Shown here piece after piece: positions 45,707 through 55,475 of a DNA stretch of 64,000 nucleotides. Numbering within the stretch: position 1 is the stretch's first letter; the number at the start of each line of letters is the position of its first letter. The stretch is from UBA5072 sp963822145 (lineage in GTDB: Bacteria; Bacteroidota; Bacteroidia; Bacteroidales; UBA10428), in NCBI GenBank assembly GCA_963822145.1, contig CAWGGG010000001.1, positions 186,001 through 250,000 of the forward strand. Reading direction: 5' to 3'. A program made the position numbers and the translations under genes. The notes below the pieces were generated by a model. The model made no database searches, was not told the origin of the DNA, and was given only the letters and a program-made list of their open reading frames with translations.

Positions 45707-46987
45707 GGGAACCAGTTTCTCAAGCTGGTTGCTGCGTGATCCTTTAATGAACACGAAGTATCCGGTCAGCGGGTTGTCTGATAACCATAGCAGGAGTTGA
45801 TCGGTGCTTTCGGCGTAATGGTATCCTGCTTTGAGCGCAGCATCTTCAAAGGCCATCCCCACGCATATCACGTCTTTTACATTATGGTTTACCAGGTGCA
45901 TGATCAATTCCTTATGTTCATGCTGGCTGTAATCGCCAAGCTCACGCATCTCACCGAGGATCAGCAATTTTTTAGGACTGCCGAGCTGCAGGAATTCATT
46001 AATGGCACTGACCATACTGGATGGATTGGCGTTATAGGCATCCATGAAGATCCTGTTCTTCCCTGTTTCGATGAGCTGGGAGCGGTTGTTTCTGGGCTGG
46101 TATAGCCTGATGGCCCTGAGAATGGACTCTTCCGGTATTCCCAGATGAAAACCCATGGAAACCGCCGCCAGTACATTCTCCGCGTTATATCCACCCAGTA
46201 GTTGTGTTTGAAGATTCATTACATGGTTTTCACGCCTGATCTGGAAAGCCGCGTACGGATCGCTTATACAACTTTCTACCTGTAGTCCCTTACTGCCGTT
46301 ATACCAAACCGCACCAGAGTAATCTGTAGGAACAAGCCCCTGCACATAGGAATTCCCCTCGTTTACCAGTACTGTTTTCCCCCGTTTGATGAGAAAGTCA
46401 AACAGTTCACCCTTGGCTTTCACTACGCCCAGAATACCTCCAAAACCCTCAAGATGGGCTTTCCCGATATTGGTAATGAGACCGAAGTCGGGTTGTGTGA
46501 TTTCACAAAGTCGGGTTATTTCACCCGGATGGTTCGCACCCATTTCGACAATGCCAAAACCTATGGTATTATCCATGGAAAGCAGGGTCAGCGGAACGCC
46601 AATGTGGTTGTTCAGGTTACCTTCGGTGGCAAACACCCTGAACTTTTCTGACACAACCGCTTTGCACAGCTCCTTGGTGGTAGTTTTTCCGTTGGACCCA
46701 GTAATGGCCAGGATCGGTATTCCGATTTGTTCACGATGATGGGCAGCCAGCTGCTGCAAGGTGAGGAGCACATCCTCCACCCTGATAATGGCTGCGTCTG
46801 GTTGTGCCGGATCCTCGTCCACCACGGCCACCCTGGCTCCCTTTGCAAGGGCCTCCCGAGCAAAAAGATTCCCGTTGAAGTTGTCCCCTTTCAGTGCAAA
46901 AAACAGGCAACCTGGCGTAATGTTTCTGGAATCAGTGGAAACAGTCCTGCCGGAGATATAAACATCATACAATTCCTGAATATCCAT
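45698..46987 (-). CDS. murF: UDP-N-acetylmuramoyl-tripeptide--D-alanyl-D-alanine ligase
   Basis: 429 residues from the ATG at 46987; the longer open frame to 47023 runs into the terminator and is rejected. It adds D-Ala-D-Ala to the UDP-MurNAc-tripeptide in cytoplasmic peptidoglycan precursor synthesis. Visible: the N-terminal domain with STDSRNITPGCLFFALKG (18-34), the P-loop TGSNGKTTTKE (96-106), the EMGANHPGEI block near 158, and the C-terminal ligase domain with DAYNANPSSM near 326. It follows the gldJ-type gene on the same strand but is separated by an intrinsic terminator. I recall murF next to gldJ in other gliding Bacteroidota, so the order may be ancient. Confidence 0.96.
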   Translation of the reverse strand: MDIQELYDVYISGRTVSTDSRNITPGCLFFALKGDNFNGNLFAREALAKGARVAVVDEDPAQPDAAIIRVEDVLLTLQQLAAHHREQIGIPILAITGSNGKTTTKELCKAVVSEKFRVFATEGNLNNHIGVPLTLLSMDNTIGFGIVEMGANHPGEITRLCEITQPDFGLITNIGKAHLEGFGGILGVVKAKGELFDFLIKRGKTVLVNEGNSYVQGLVPTDYSGAVWYNGSKGLQVESCISDPYAAFQIRRENHVMNLQTQLLGGYNAENVLAAVSMGFHLGIPEESILRAIRLYQPRNNRSQLIETGKNRIFMDAYNANPSSMVSAINEFLQLGSPKKLLILGEMRELGDYSQHEHKELIMHLVNHNVKDVICVGMAFEDAALKAGYHYAESTDQLLLWLSDNPLTGYFVFIKGSRSNQLEKLVPLL

Positions 46988-47021
46988 CTGCAATTCAATA
47001 AAAGAACAGGTGAAATTAGGC

Positions 47022-47050
47022 AAAAAAAAGACCCCGCCAAAAGCGGGGTC
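47022..47050 (-). terminator. Intrinsic terminator of the gldJ-type gene
   Basis: Perfect 8-bp stem: GACCCCGC (47030-47037) / GCGGGGTC (47043-47050) with a 5-nt loop. On the minus strand it is followed by eight T (complement of 47022-47029). It lies 22 bp after the gldJ-type stop and 36 bp before the murF start, so it uncouples the two. Confidence 0.93.
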
Positions 47051-47071
47051 CGATTATACTGTTCCTATAGC

Positions 47072-48580
47072 CTATTTATTCTTCTTTCCCTGACCGGCCT
47101 GGCTGCCCACGCGAATCATGGCACAGCGGAAGCCCAGGTCGTCACGCGATTGCTCTTCACTCAGGAACCTGCGGGTGCCGGGACTGAGCCAATAAGCCCT
47201 GTCACGCCAGGAACCGCCTTTATACACTCTGGATTTATCGCTGATCAGAGAGGTCTCATACCCCAGCGTCTGGGAGTACATGCGCTCGGAATTGGAGGCC
47301 TGCCCTTTTATATCATTAACCCATTCACTGCCGTCAATGACACTTGATTCATAATCACCATCCTTATAGTTCTTATAATAAGCTTTCTTGTAGTTCCAGC
47401 GATTGATGGCTTCTTCCTCGGTTACATCCCTGTAACGGAGTCTGCCGAGACTGTCTTTTTCAGCAATATTGCCTTCTTCATCGGTTTCCAGTGTTTGGAA
47501 TACGTTTCCACGGAAAGGATTAAACTCATCCACATCTTCGGAGGTCATTGGCCTGTATACGTCCTGCACCCATTCGTTCACATTGCCTGCCATACAATAC
47601 AGTCCATAATCATTGGGCCAGAACGATTCAACGGGTCCTGGAATACTGGCGTTGTCATTCAGGGCGCCGGCAGTACCCATCAGGTCGCCACGTCCGCGGA
47701 CAAAGTTGGCCCGCATTTCACCACGGTCCGATTTGGCATCATTCCTTAAATTATGGCCATCCCAGGGGTAAATCCTGCGCTCATAAACACGCTCTTCATA
47801 GGTGTTACCAATCAGGGAAAGGGCGGCATATTCCCATTCAGCTTCTGTTGGGAGCCTGTACTTGGGGAGGAGGATGCCATCCTCAACCATTACCCTTCTG
47901 AATTCCTGGTTAGGATCAACACTCCTTAGATTCTGGTTGACCAGACCCTCATACTGGCCTGCCAGATATGATTCTGTATTGAAATTTTCCTGTCCCAACT
48001 GGTTCGGATCCGGTTTCAGGATGCCTTCCCGGATAAGAATGCCCTCGTTCACCCTGTCAGTTCTCCAGGCACAATAATCGCTAGCCTGCAGCCAGCTGAC
48101 ACCGACCACCGGATAATCATTGTAGGAAGGATGCCTGAAATAATATTGTACATAGGGCTCGTTATAAGCCATCGGGCGCCTCCATACGAGTGTGTCAGGC
48201 AGGGCTTTTTTATATACAGCCGGATAGTCAACGAAAACACGGCTGATCCAGTGCAGGTACTCACGATAATCAACATTCCTGACTTCGGTCTGGTCCATAT
48301 AGAATGAACTTACGGTTACCCTTCGCGGTGCATTGTTCCAATCATAAGTGACATCCTGCTCCACACGGCCCATGGAAAAAGTACCTCCTTCCACCAATAC
48401 CAAACCGGGACCAGTTTCCTGTTCACTACCGCTGATAACCTCAAATCCCCCATTTTCGGCTTCGTTGTAATCCCAACCGGTGGCTGAGGAAACTCCACTT
48501 CCGCCACCTCCTTTAAAACAGCTGGTAAGTAACACCGCAACTGCGGGGATTGCCAGAAATGCAGAAAACTTAACTTTCAT
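47072..48580 (-). CDS. gldJ: GldJ-type gliding/T9SS lipoprotein (SUMF1 domain)
   Basis: 502 residues. A lipoprotein signal ends LLTSC (Cys21). The short linker TGWDYNEAENGGFE is typical of GldJ, and the formylglycine-generating-enzyme (SUMF1) domain spans about 55-490: VLVEGGTFSMG, YPVVGVSWLQASDYCAWR, LPTEAEWEYAA, VNEWVQDVYR, YKGGSWRDRAYWLSPGTRRFL and GFRCAMI. GldJ and GldK use this fold as structural parts of the T9SS/gliding machine in the outer membrane; they are not enzymes. GldJ fits better than GldK because of the linker, and because porU, porV and murF are close by, an order I recall from Flavobacterium. A -7 box (TATTTTTG) lies 20 bp upstream. Confidence 0.85.
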   Translation of the reverse strand: MKVKFSAFLAIPAVAVLLTSCFKGGGGSGVSSATGWDYNEAENGGFEVISGSEQETGPGLVLVEGGTFSMGRVEQDVTYDWNNAPRRVTVSSFYMDQTEVRNVDYREYLHWISRVFVDYPAVYKKALPDTLVWRRPMAYNEPYVQYYFRHPSYNDYPVVGVSWLQASDYCAWRTDRVNEGILIREGILKPDPNQLGQENFNTESYLAGQYEGLVNQNLRSVDPNQEFRRVMVEDGILLPKYRLPTEAEWEYAALSLIGNTYEERVYERRIYPWDGHNLRNDAKSDRGEMRANFVRGRGDLMGTAGALNDNASIPGPVESFWPNDYGLYCMAGNVNEWVQDVYRPMTSEDVDEFNPFRGNVFQTLETDEEGNIAEKDSLGRLRYRDVTEEEAINRWNYKKAYYKNYKDGDYESSVIDGSEWVNDIKGQASNSERMYSQTLGYETSLISDKSRVYKGGSWRDRAYWLSPGTRRFLSEEQSRDDLGFRCAMIRVGSQAGQGKKNK

Positions 48581-48599
48581 CTCTCTTGATTTTTATTTT

Positions 48600-48607
48600 C
48601 AAAAATA
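48600..48607 (-). promoter_or_regulatory. -7 box of the gldJ-type gene
   Basis: TATTTTTG on the minus strand (complement of CAAAAATA) is a full TAnnTTTG match, 20 bp upstream of the gldJ-type start. The nearest TTG gives a 25-bp spacer, slightly longer than usual. Confidence 0.4.
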
Positions 48608-48645
48608 TAAAATTATTTGCTCCTAATTTTCACAAGTTATCAAAA

Positions 48646-49653
48646 CTAATCATAAGCGGGACAAACCGCTTTCCTGCTGCCTTTCATTCCTCTCTTCATT
48701 CCTCTCCTTACAGGCTGCTCCTCCTTATACTCGAAGCGGTATAAAAAGGTTACCTCATGGGCTGCCATTTTTGTTGATAAAAAGTTTATTTTTTTCAAAT
48801 TAACGTCATAACTGTAACTGATATTGTATTTTTCCCATGAAATCCCGGCTGAAATAATAACCGCCTCAAAATCAAATTGCATATTCTGCCGGATCCATCC
48901 TCCGGCCATGATGCTGTTGGCCAGGATGAATCTGGATCCCCAGATTAATTCATTGTTGCTCTGCTGCACCGAATAGAACAGGGCGGGCTCCACCGCAATA
49001 CTGCTGCTGTTCAACGGCAGCTTTCCGCTTACAAATGCCGTGAATTTGATGGGCATCCTGCTTCCCACCATTTCGCTGAAGGTATGCTGTGGTCTGGTCA
49101 AATGCCCGAACGAGATACCTGCAGTAAGATTATTGTTGTACCGGGTTATCAGTCCAAATGAAAAATCAGGGTAATTTTTGGTATAGCTGTTGAGGGTAAC
49201 AGGACTGTAAGCATAACCCAGGTCATTCAGGATGTCTGAGCGGAAGACCAGTTCATCAGCATTGAATCTTCTGAATACATAGGAACCACTGATCCCTGCT
49301 GCCAGCTGCCACGAATTGCCTAAATATATCCGGTACCCGTACAGCAAGCTGACTGAGCTTTGATTGATAACGCCACTGCCCTGCATGTCGTTCATCAGGT
49401 TCAGACCGATGCCGCTGTTGAGGGAACTTATCGGCATGATCAGCGAGGCTCCATAGGTTACAAAGGTAGCGGGGATGCCCGGCCATTGATTGCGGTAAGT
49501 CATGCCAAGCTCTCCCGAAGATGGCATAGCAGCATAAGCAGGATTCACATAGCCTATATTCTGCATGAATCCGGAGAAATGAAAATCCTGACCAAAGGAC
49601 AGACTACCTATCAGTGAAAAAAGAAAAGTTCCAATGGTTCTATTAACGGTCAC
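48646..49653 (-). CDS. PorP/SprF-family outer membrane protein, second copy
   Basis: 335 residues from a GTG at 49653, which places a normal signal peptide (about 1-22, ending FGQ) at the N-terminus. The open frame continues to a TTG at 49710 without better signals, so the start is uncertain. The family signature is present: DFHFSGFMQNIGYVNPAYAAM and the YRNQWPGIPATFVTYGASL block. A barrel-like strand pattern follows, and a basic tail with RRGMKRGMKGSRK before the stop. PorP/SprF proteins serve T9SS, often for a specific cargo. This one lies between gldJ and porU, with no type B cargo gene adjacent, so it may belong to the core machinery rather than a cargo pair. Confidence 0.9.
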   Translation of the reverse strand: MTVNRTIGTFLFSLIGSLSFGQDFHFSGFMQNIGYVNPAYAAMPSSGELGMTYRNQWPGIPATFVTYGASLIMPISSLNSGIGLNLMNDMQGSGVINQSSVSLLYGYRIYLGNSWQLAAGISGSYVFRRFNADELVFRSDILNDLGYAYSPVTLNSYTKNYPDFSFGLITRYNNNLTAGISFGHLTRPQHTFSEMVGSRMPIKFTAFVSGKLPLNSSSIAVEPALFYSVQQSNNELIWGSRFILANSIMAGGWIRQNMQFDFEAVIISAGISWEKYNISYSYDVNLKKINFLSTKMAAHEVTFLYRFEYKEEQPVRRGMKRGMKGSRKAVCPAYD

Positions 49654-49805
49654 ACCGTGAAAATTAGCTCCTGTAAAACTATAATATTCTTTTCTTGTTT
49701 TTACTTCCAAATAATAATAATTGTAATTTTGAAACGTTCAATCATTCAGTTTATTTCCTCTAACCCGATATTTTAGATATCCGGCAAGCATTACAAGTTA
49801 TATCT

Positions 49806-52800
49806 ATGATCATCCGCCGACTTTTCTGCCTGTTTATGCTCATAGCTCCTTTCAGCCTTGCAACACAAGCCGGAAATGACACTCAGCCTTACCGTACCCG
49901 TGAACCGGCCGGATCATCGGTGCTGGCATCGGGGATATGGTACAAAATCAAGATCTACAAGGATGGAATTTACCGGCTGACCTTTGAAGACCTTTCCGGT
50001 ATGGGCTTTTCGGACCCCTCGGGAGTGAGGATTTTCGGAAACGGCGGGGAAATGCTTCCCCTGATTAATGATGAACTTCGCTATGATGATCTCGTGGAGA
50101 ATGCCATCTATATGAATAAGGGTGCAGATGGTATTTTTAACCAGAATGACTATATCCTTTTTTATGGTAAAGGCCCTGTTTCTTGGTCTTTTAACCCGGC
50201 ATCAGGAATGTTTGAGCACCAGATGAATGATTATAGTAATGCTGCCTATTATTTTGTCACCACAGGCATCGGAGAAGGTCTAACCATAGGTGACGCTCCG
50301 GTCGTTACGGGAATTCCTGTTGCAACGGTTTCCGAATTCGATGATTATGATTTCCACGAACTTAACCGGTATAATTTTCTCAAATCGGGCCGACAATGGT
50401 TTGGTGAAAGAGTGGGCTATTATGATTATGATACGACATTTATTTTTGAGGGTTTGAAGACTACTTCCACGGTTATGGTTAAATCCAATGTGGTCAGCCG
50501 TTCCGCCTCATTAAAAACCTTTTCCTTTCTGAATAATAGCGTTGTTGTTGGGTCAGTTAATGTGCCCGGGGTCATTCTCAGTAATACCACCGGCATCTAT
50601 GCCAACCAGAAATCTGTTTTATTCAGCTTCCCTGTTTCGGGAAACGAGATCAATCTCCGGGTGGTCTATAATAAAACCGAAAGTTCAGATGATGGATACC
50701 TCGATTATATTACGGTGAATGTGCGCAGAAACCTGGCGGTTTATGGAAATTCAGTGTTTTTCAGGGATCACACGGTCACCGGATCCGACGTTTTGGCACA
50801 TTTTACCGTTGGAAACGCTTCGCCGCAAACCGAAATCTGGGATATAACTGACAGGCACCGTATTCGCAGGATCCCGTCAGCGCTTGCCGGCAATATGCTG
50901 GAATTTACAGACAGTGCTCAGGTGCTGAAGGAATATGTGGCTGTGAATACTGCCGCTTCCTTCCCAAAACCTGAGATCAGCCAGACACAGAAGGATCTGG
51001 GTCCGGTGGCCAATCAGAACCTCCATGCTACAGGTCCCTGTCAAATGCTCATTGTGGCTCACCCGCTTTTCCTGGAAGCTGCCGACAGCCTGGCTGAATT
51101 TCATCGGCAGCAGGACCAATTGTCTGTTCTGGTAACCACTACGGATAAGATTTATAATGAATTCTCTTCCGGTGCTCCTGATGTCAGTGCCCTTCGTAAT
51201 TTCGCCAAAATGATCTTTGACCGAACCACCGGTAGTAATGATAAACTCCGGTATCTTCTGCTCCTGGGTGACGGATCGTACAACAACCTCTCTCAGGCGG
51301 CAGGAAATTCTAATTATATTCCGACCTACCAATCAGAAAGTTCACTGAATGCAAGCACTTCCTACGTCTCTGATGATTTCTTCGGTTTTATGGATGATGG
51401 GGAAGGCGGATCGGAAATCATGGAGAGCTACCTCCTGGATCTGGGGGTAGGCCGGTTGCCCGCCAAAACGATCGATGAAGCAATGGGACTATACAGAAAG
51501 ATCAGGAATTACAATAACACCAGTAATAAAAAGGACTGGCGGAACAATATTTTATTCGTGGGCGATGATGAGGACGGGAATCTCCATATGACGCAGGCAG
51601 ACGACCTGGCCAATTGGGTAATTGAAAATTACCCTCAGTTTGTCGTAAAAAAAGTATTCCTCGATGCTTATCAGCAGGTGTCTACCTCCACGGGAGCAAG
51701 GTATCCGGATGTGAACCAGATTATCTATGACAACATCCACAAGGGGCTTCTCATATACAATTATACCGGACATGGCGGTGAGATCGGCCTGGCCACAGAG
51801 CATATCCTCATGCGCGAGGATCTTAAGGAATATAAAAATTCTGCCAACCTGCCTCTGTTTGTGACGGCAACCTGTGAATTCAGCCGCTTCGATGACCTCA
51901 CCGACAATGAGGGTGACCTGATCGAAAATACCTCGGCCGGTGAAGCCTCACTCCTGAACCCCAACGGAGGAAGCATTGCACTTTTTTCAACCACGCGGAT
52001 TGTTTATTCCGACCGGAATCATTACCTCAATACCAAATTTTATAACGTTGTTTTTCAGCGAGACGAAAACGGTAAATTCTATAAGCTGGGGGATATCATC
52101 AGGATGACAAAGGATTCCTCAGGCATCAACCGGAACAAGCTGAATTTCATTCTCCTGGGCGACCCTGCCCTGACGCTGGCCATCCCGGAACATTCCATAA
52201 TGACGGATTCCCTGAACGGAGTTTCAGTTACCCAAGCCCTGGATACCCTGAAAGCCTTTTCCAGTATCAGGATCTCAGGTCACGTTGTGGACAGGGAAAA
52301 CAATTTGCTGAGCCATTACAATGGCATTGTGTACCCTTCGGTTTTTGATAAGAACCAGGTGGTGACGACCCTGGCCAATGATGGTGGCGAAAACATGCAG
52401 TTCAATTCGCGCGAAAACCTGATATATAAAGGCAAGGCCAGTGTAAAGAACGGCCGGTTTTCTTTTGAATTTATGGTTCCAAAGGATATTACTTACAGTT
52501 TCGGTAATGGCAAGCTGGTATATTATGCTCAGGACACCCTGTCTGATGCTAACGGCGTTTGGAGCGATTTTATTATCGGAGGAACTGATGCGGCAGCAGC
52601 GCCCGACCAGGATGGTCCTGAAATTTCTCTGTATATGAACGATGAATATTTTAACAACCAGGGTATCACCAACACCAATCCGGTCATTTATGCCAGAATC
52701 TTCGATGAAAGCGGAATTAATACAGTGGGCAACGGTATCGGACACGACATTACCGGGGTTATTGATGACCAGGTTGCTGATCCTGTGGTTCTGAGCGAAT

Positions 52801-53270
52801 ACTTTGAGGCGGATCTCGATAATTCCACACGGGGAAGTTTAAAGTATCCCATGAACGGCCTGACAGAAGGCTGGCATTCCCTGCGTGTGAAAGTATGGGA
52901 TGTTTTCAATAACTCCTCAGAGGCTACTATTGAATTCAGGGTAATCCCTGGTGACAACCTGATCATAACCAATTTGTATAACTACCCGAATCCTGCCAGT
53001 GATCATACCTCGTTCCGATTTGAACACAACAAACCTGATGATGTCCTCCAGGTTACCATAAGCATTTATAACATGGAAGGACGAAATATTGCCATCCTGA
53101 AAGAAACCATTAACACCAGCGGCTTCAATTCGGCGCCCCTGGATTGGGATCTGAAAGACAACAGCGGACGCTTGCTGCCCCAGGGAATCTATCCTTACCG
53201 GATCAGGATAACCGACAGCAGTGGCTCATATGCCGAAAGTTACCAGAAACTTGTAGTCATCAGACAATAA
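49806..53270 (+). CDS. porU: T9SS sortase PorU (gingipain-like C25 peptidase)
   Basis: 1154 residues with a signal peptide (about 1-22). PorU is the cell-surface sortase that removes T9SS C-terminal domains and attaches cargo to A-LPS. The C25 peptidase domain spans about 400-780. His656 lies in NYTGHGGEIGLATEH and Cys690 in VTATCEFSRFDD; the Cys number matches the catalytic residue I recall for Porphyromonas PorU. The N-terminal part is beta-rich. The C-terminal region (about 1060-1154) is itself a T9SS-type domain (NYPNPASDHTSFRF, then GIYPYRI, QKLVVI) which in PorU is kept rather than cleaved. porV follows 154 bp downstream and gldJ lies upstream on the other strand. Confidence 0.96.
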   Translation: MIIRRLFCLFMLIAPFSLATQAGNDTQPYRTREPAGSSVLASGIWYKIKIYKDGIYRLTFEDLSGMGFSDPSGVRIFGNGGEMLPLINDELRYDDLVENAIYMNKGADGIFNQNDYILFYGKGPVSWSFNPASGMFEHQMNDYSNAAYYFVTTGIGEGLTIGDAPVVTGIPVATVSEFDDYDFHELNRYNFLKSGRQWFGERVGYYDYDTTFIFEGLKTTSTVMVKSNVVSRSASLKTFSFLNNSVVVGSVNVPGVILSNTTGIYANQKSVLFSFPVSGNEINLRVVYNKTESSDDGYLDYITVNVRRNLAVYGNSVFFRDHTVTGSDVLAHFTVGNASPQTEIWDITDRHRIRRIPSALAGNMLEFTDSAQVLKEYVAVNTAASFPKPEISQTQKDLGPVANQNLHATGPCQMLIVAHPLFLEAADSLAEFHRQQDQLSVLVTTTDKIYNEFSSGAPDVSALRNFAKMIFDRTTGSNDKLRYLLLLGDGSYNNLSQAAGNSNYIPTYQSESSLNASTSYVSDDFFGFMDDGEGGSEIMESYLLDLGVGRLPAKTIDEAMGLYRKIRNYNNTSNKKDWRNNILFVGDDEDGNLHMTQADDLANWVIENYPQFVVKKVFLDAYQQVSTSTGARYPDVNQIIYDNIHKGLLIYNYTGHGGEIGLATEHILMREDLKEYKNSANLPLFVTATCEFSRFDDLTDNEGDLIENTSAGEASLLNPNGGSIALFSTTRIVYSDRNHYLNTKFYNVVFQRDENGKFYKLGDIIRMTKDSSGINRNKLNFILLGDPALTLAIPEHSIMTDSLNGVSVTQALDTLKAFSSIRISGHVVDRENNLLSHYNGIVYPSVFDKNQVVTTLANDGGENMQFNSRENLIYKGKASVKNGRFSFEFMVPKDITYSFGNGKLVYYAQDTLSDANGVWSDFIIGGTDAAAAPDQDGPEISLYMNDEYFNNQGITNTNPVIYARIFDESGINTVGNGIGHDITGVIDDQVADPVVLSEYFEADLDNSTRGSLKYPMNGLTEGWHSLRVKVWDVFNNSSEATIEFRVIPGDNLIITNLYNYPNPASDHTSFRFEHNKPDDVLQVTISIYNMEGRNIAILKETINTSGFNSAPLDWDLKDNSGRLLPQGIYPYRIRITDSSGSYAESYQKLVVIRQ

Positions 53271-53395
53271 TCCCGTCATTTATTGGTTATAATTAAATAA
53301 CCTTCCAAAGGCCATTTCGTAGAAAAAAATATTTATGACAAAAAATTTCAAAAATTTGATAAAACTCTACCCGTTTATTTTGTGAGAATTAATTA

Positions 53396-53403
53396 TAACT
53401 TTG
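53396..53403 (+). promoter_or_regulatory. -7 box of porV
   Basis: TAACTTTG matches TAnnTTTG, 22 bp before the porV ATG, in the 154-bp gap after porU. The nearest TTTG (53379-53382) gives only a 13-bp spacer, so the upstream box is unclear. A weak hairpin GGTTAT/ATAACC at 53285-53302 lies between the porU stop and this box. Separate transcription of porV is likely. Confidence 0.45.
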
Positions 53404-53424
53404 TGGCACTAAAATTTTAAAATA

Positions 53425-54585
53425 ATGATTTTAAGAAGGTTAAATGTATTTATTATTGTATGCATTAATATATTCACGAACACATTTGCACAATCCGATT
53501 TAAACGCAGTTTATACTACAGTACCTTATCTGACCATTGCTCCCGATTCACGGGGAGGAGCCATGGGCGACCTGGGAGTGGCAACCTCCCCGGATGTAAA
53601 CTCACAAAACTGGAATGCTGCAAAATTCGCCCAGATAAAAGAAAAAGCAGGGGTTACCATTTCCTTTACACCTTGGTTGCGGAATATTGTAAATGACATC
53701 AATCTTGGTTATCTATCAGGTTTCTACCGGTTTGACGACAAGCAAACCGTAAGTGCCTCATTGCGATATTTCTCACTGGGTGAGGTGGTTTTCCGGAATG
53801 ATGTGGGCGATTATGTAAGAACCGCTAAACCCAATGAGTTTTCCATTGACGCCGGCTATTCCAGGTTGCTGTCGGATTATTTCTCAGGCGCCCTGGTATT
53901 GAGGTTCATCCGATCAGATATCTCAGGAGGGAGCGGCGTTACCGAAGACTATAATCCCGGCTATTCCTTTGCGGCTGACCTGGGTGTCTATTACCAGCAC
54001 CCCCTCGGCATCGGCAACAAGGACGGTGAAATTGCCTGGGGCCTAAATTTTTCCAACCTGGGTACCAAGATATCCTATACCGAAGGTGCCGATAAACAGT
54101 TTATTCCGGCAAACATCCGTGTTGGCGTGCGCTATACTTTTGATATAGATGAATACAATTCCATATCAGCTGCCTTTGACCTCAACAAACTCATGGTTCC
54201 CACACCACCGCTTTATGCCGATACAACTGATGATGGCACCACAAACCCGGTGATTGTTGCCGGATATCCGACTCCCACTTCCCTTCCCCTGAGCTGGATT
54301 CAGTCATTTTATGATGCCCCCGGAGGCTTTGAAGAGGAGATGAAGGAGATCATGTATTCCGTCGGCCTGGAATACTGGTACAGGAACCAATTTGCAATGC
54401 GTGCCGGATATTTTCATGAAAGTGAATCAAAGGGGAACCGACAGTATTTTGGGGCCGGAATTGGACTGAAGCTAAACATGTTCTTTATCGACTTCTCTTA
54501 CCTGATCTCCACTTCGGGCAGGAACAATCCCCTGGCCAACACCATGCGATTCACCCTGGGCTTCAACTTCAATGACATCAAGTAA
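53425..54585 (+). CDS. porV: T9SS outer membrane shuttle protein PorV
   Basis: 386 residues with a signal peptide (about 1-22, FAQSD). It is a predicted FadL-like outer membrane barrel. The opening block is typical of PorV: VPYLTIAPDSRGGAMGDLGVATSPDVNSQNWNAAKFA. Later strands include YFSLGEVVFR, GEIAWGLNFSNLGTKISY and FIPANIRVGVRYTF. PorV binds the C-terminal domain of cargo at the SprA/Sov translocon and carries it to PorU. It is next to porU here, and it is followed 6 bp after its stop by ispF, which looks like a simple read-through arrangement. Confidence 0.95.
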   Translation: MILRRLNVFIIVCINIFTNTFAQSDLNAVYTTVPYLTIAPDSRGGAMGDLGVATSPDVNSQNWNAAKFAQIKEKAGVTISFTPWLRNIVNDINLGYLSGFYRFDDKQTVSASLRYFSLGEVVFRNDVGDYVRTAKPNEFSIDAGYSRLLSDYFSGALVLRFIRSDISGGSGVTEDYNPGYSFAADLGVYYQHPLGIGNKDGEIAWGLNFSNLGTKISYTEGADKQFIPANIRVGVRYTFDIDEYNSISAAFDLNKLMVPTPPLYADTTDDGTTNPVIVAGYPTPTSLPLSWIQSFYDAPGGFEEEMKEIMYSVGLEYWYRNQFAMRAGYFHESESKGNRQYFGAGIGLKLNMFFIDFSYLISTSGRNNPLANTMRFTLGFNFNDIK

Positions 54586-54591
54586 CTTGTC

Positions 54592-55074
54592 ATGGATATA
54601 CGGATCGGACTGGGTTATGATGTGCATCAGCTCACTGATGGCCGGAAACTGATCCTTGGAGGCGTTGAAATCCCCTACGAAAAGGGACCGGTGGCGCATT
54701 CCGATGGAGATGTCCTGATCCATGCCATATGTGATGCTTTGCTGGGTGCTGCTAACCTGCGCGATATCGGCTATCATTTCCCCGATACCTCAGCCGATTT
54801 CAAGGGTATCAGCAGCCTGATCCTTTTGAAGCGAACACTTACCCTGATCAAGGAACAGGGTTTCGGTGTCGGGAATATCGATTCAACTCTTTGCCTGCAG
54901 CGTCCTAAAATAAAAGATTTTGTTCCGCAAATGGTCAGCAATCTGGCCATGGTTCTGGAAACAGACATTGCCAACGTTTCTGTTAAGGCTACCACCACAG
55001 AGAAACTGGGATTTGTAGGCGAAGAAAGAGGGATATCCGCCTATGCGGTTGCACTGATCATTAAAGAACCATGA
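54592..55074 (+). CDS. ispF: 2-C-methyl-D-erythritol 2,4-cyclodiphosphate synthase
   Basis: 160 residues, the standard length. It cyclises the CDP-methylerythritol phosphate intermediate to the cyclodiphosphate in the MEP isoprenoid pathway, as a cytoplasmic trimer. The zinc ligands sit in GYDVHQL (D10, H12) and the later His in AHSDGDVLIHAICDALLGA (near 36-52). DIGYHFPDTSADFKG near 59 and KATTTEKLGFVGEERGI near 132 complete the family pattern. It starts 6 bp after porV and overlaps the CoA-binding gene by 4 bp (ATGA), so the last genes of this run are translationally linked. Confidence 0.97.
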   Translation: MDIRIGLGYDVHQLTDGRKLILGGVEIPYEKGPVAHSDGDVLIHAICDALLGAANLRDIGYHFPDTSADFKGISSLILLKRTLTLIKEQGFGVGNIDSTLCLQRPKIKDFVPQMVSNLAMVLETDIANVSVKATTTEKLGFVGEERGISAYAVALIIKEP

Positions 55075-55430
55075 GCACTGTAGTTGTATTAGGCGCCAGC
55101 CCGAATCCCGAGAGGTTTTCCTACAAAGCCGTAAAGTGGCTTGTCCGGCACCATCACAAAGTGGTGGCCATCGGCAAGCGAAAAGGCTTCATCGACAAAA
55201 CTCCGATCATCACAGGGCAGCCTCCCCTGGATGATATTCATACCGTAACCATGTACCTGGCACCGTACCATCAGGGAGAAATTTTTGATTATGTACTGGG
55301 CCTCCGCCCCAAACGGGTCATCTTCAATCCTGGCACCGAAAGTCCGGAATTGGAAGAGTGGCTGCAGAGCTACAATATTGAAATAGTGCACGATTGTACC
55401 CTGGTTATGCTGGCTAACGGAAGGTTTTAA
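55071..55430 (+). CDS. CoA-binding protein (CoA_binding_2 / YccU type)
   Basis: 119 residues, a single Rossmann-like CoA-binding domain. It starts with VVLGASPNPERFSYKAV (nucleotide loop, about 5-21), followed by GHEVVAIGKRKG-like and LDDIHTVTMYLAPYHQ blocks, and ends FNPGTESPELEEWLQSYNIEIVHDCTLVML, typical of the YccU/CoA_binding_2 family. These small proteins bind CoA, with no known enzymatic activity. It overlaps ispF by 4 bp. Confidence 0.92.
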   Translation: MSTVVVLGASPNPERFSYKAVKWLVRHHHKVVAIGKRKGFIDKTPIITGQPPLDDIHTVTMYLAPYHQGEIFDYVLGLRPKRVIFNPGTESPELEEWLQSYNIEIVHDCTLVMLANGRF

Positions 55431-55475
55431 TTCAGGCACCAGGAACAGACTGTAAGTGATATCAAAATAAAAGCC

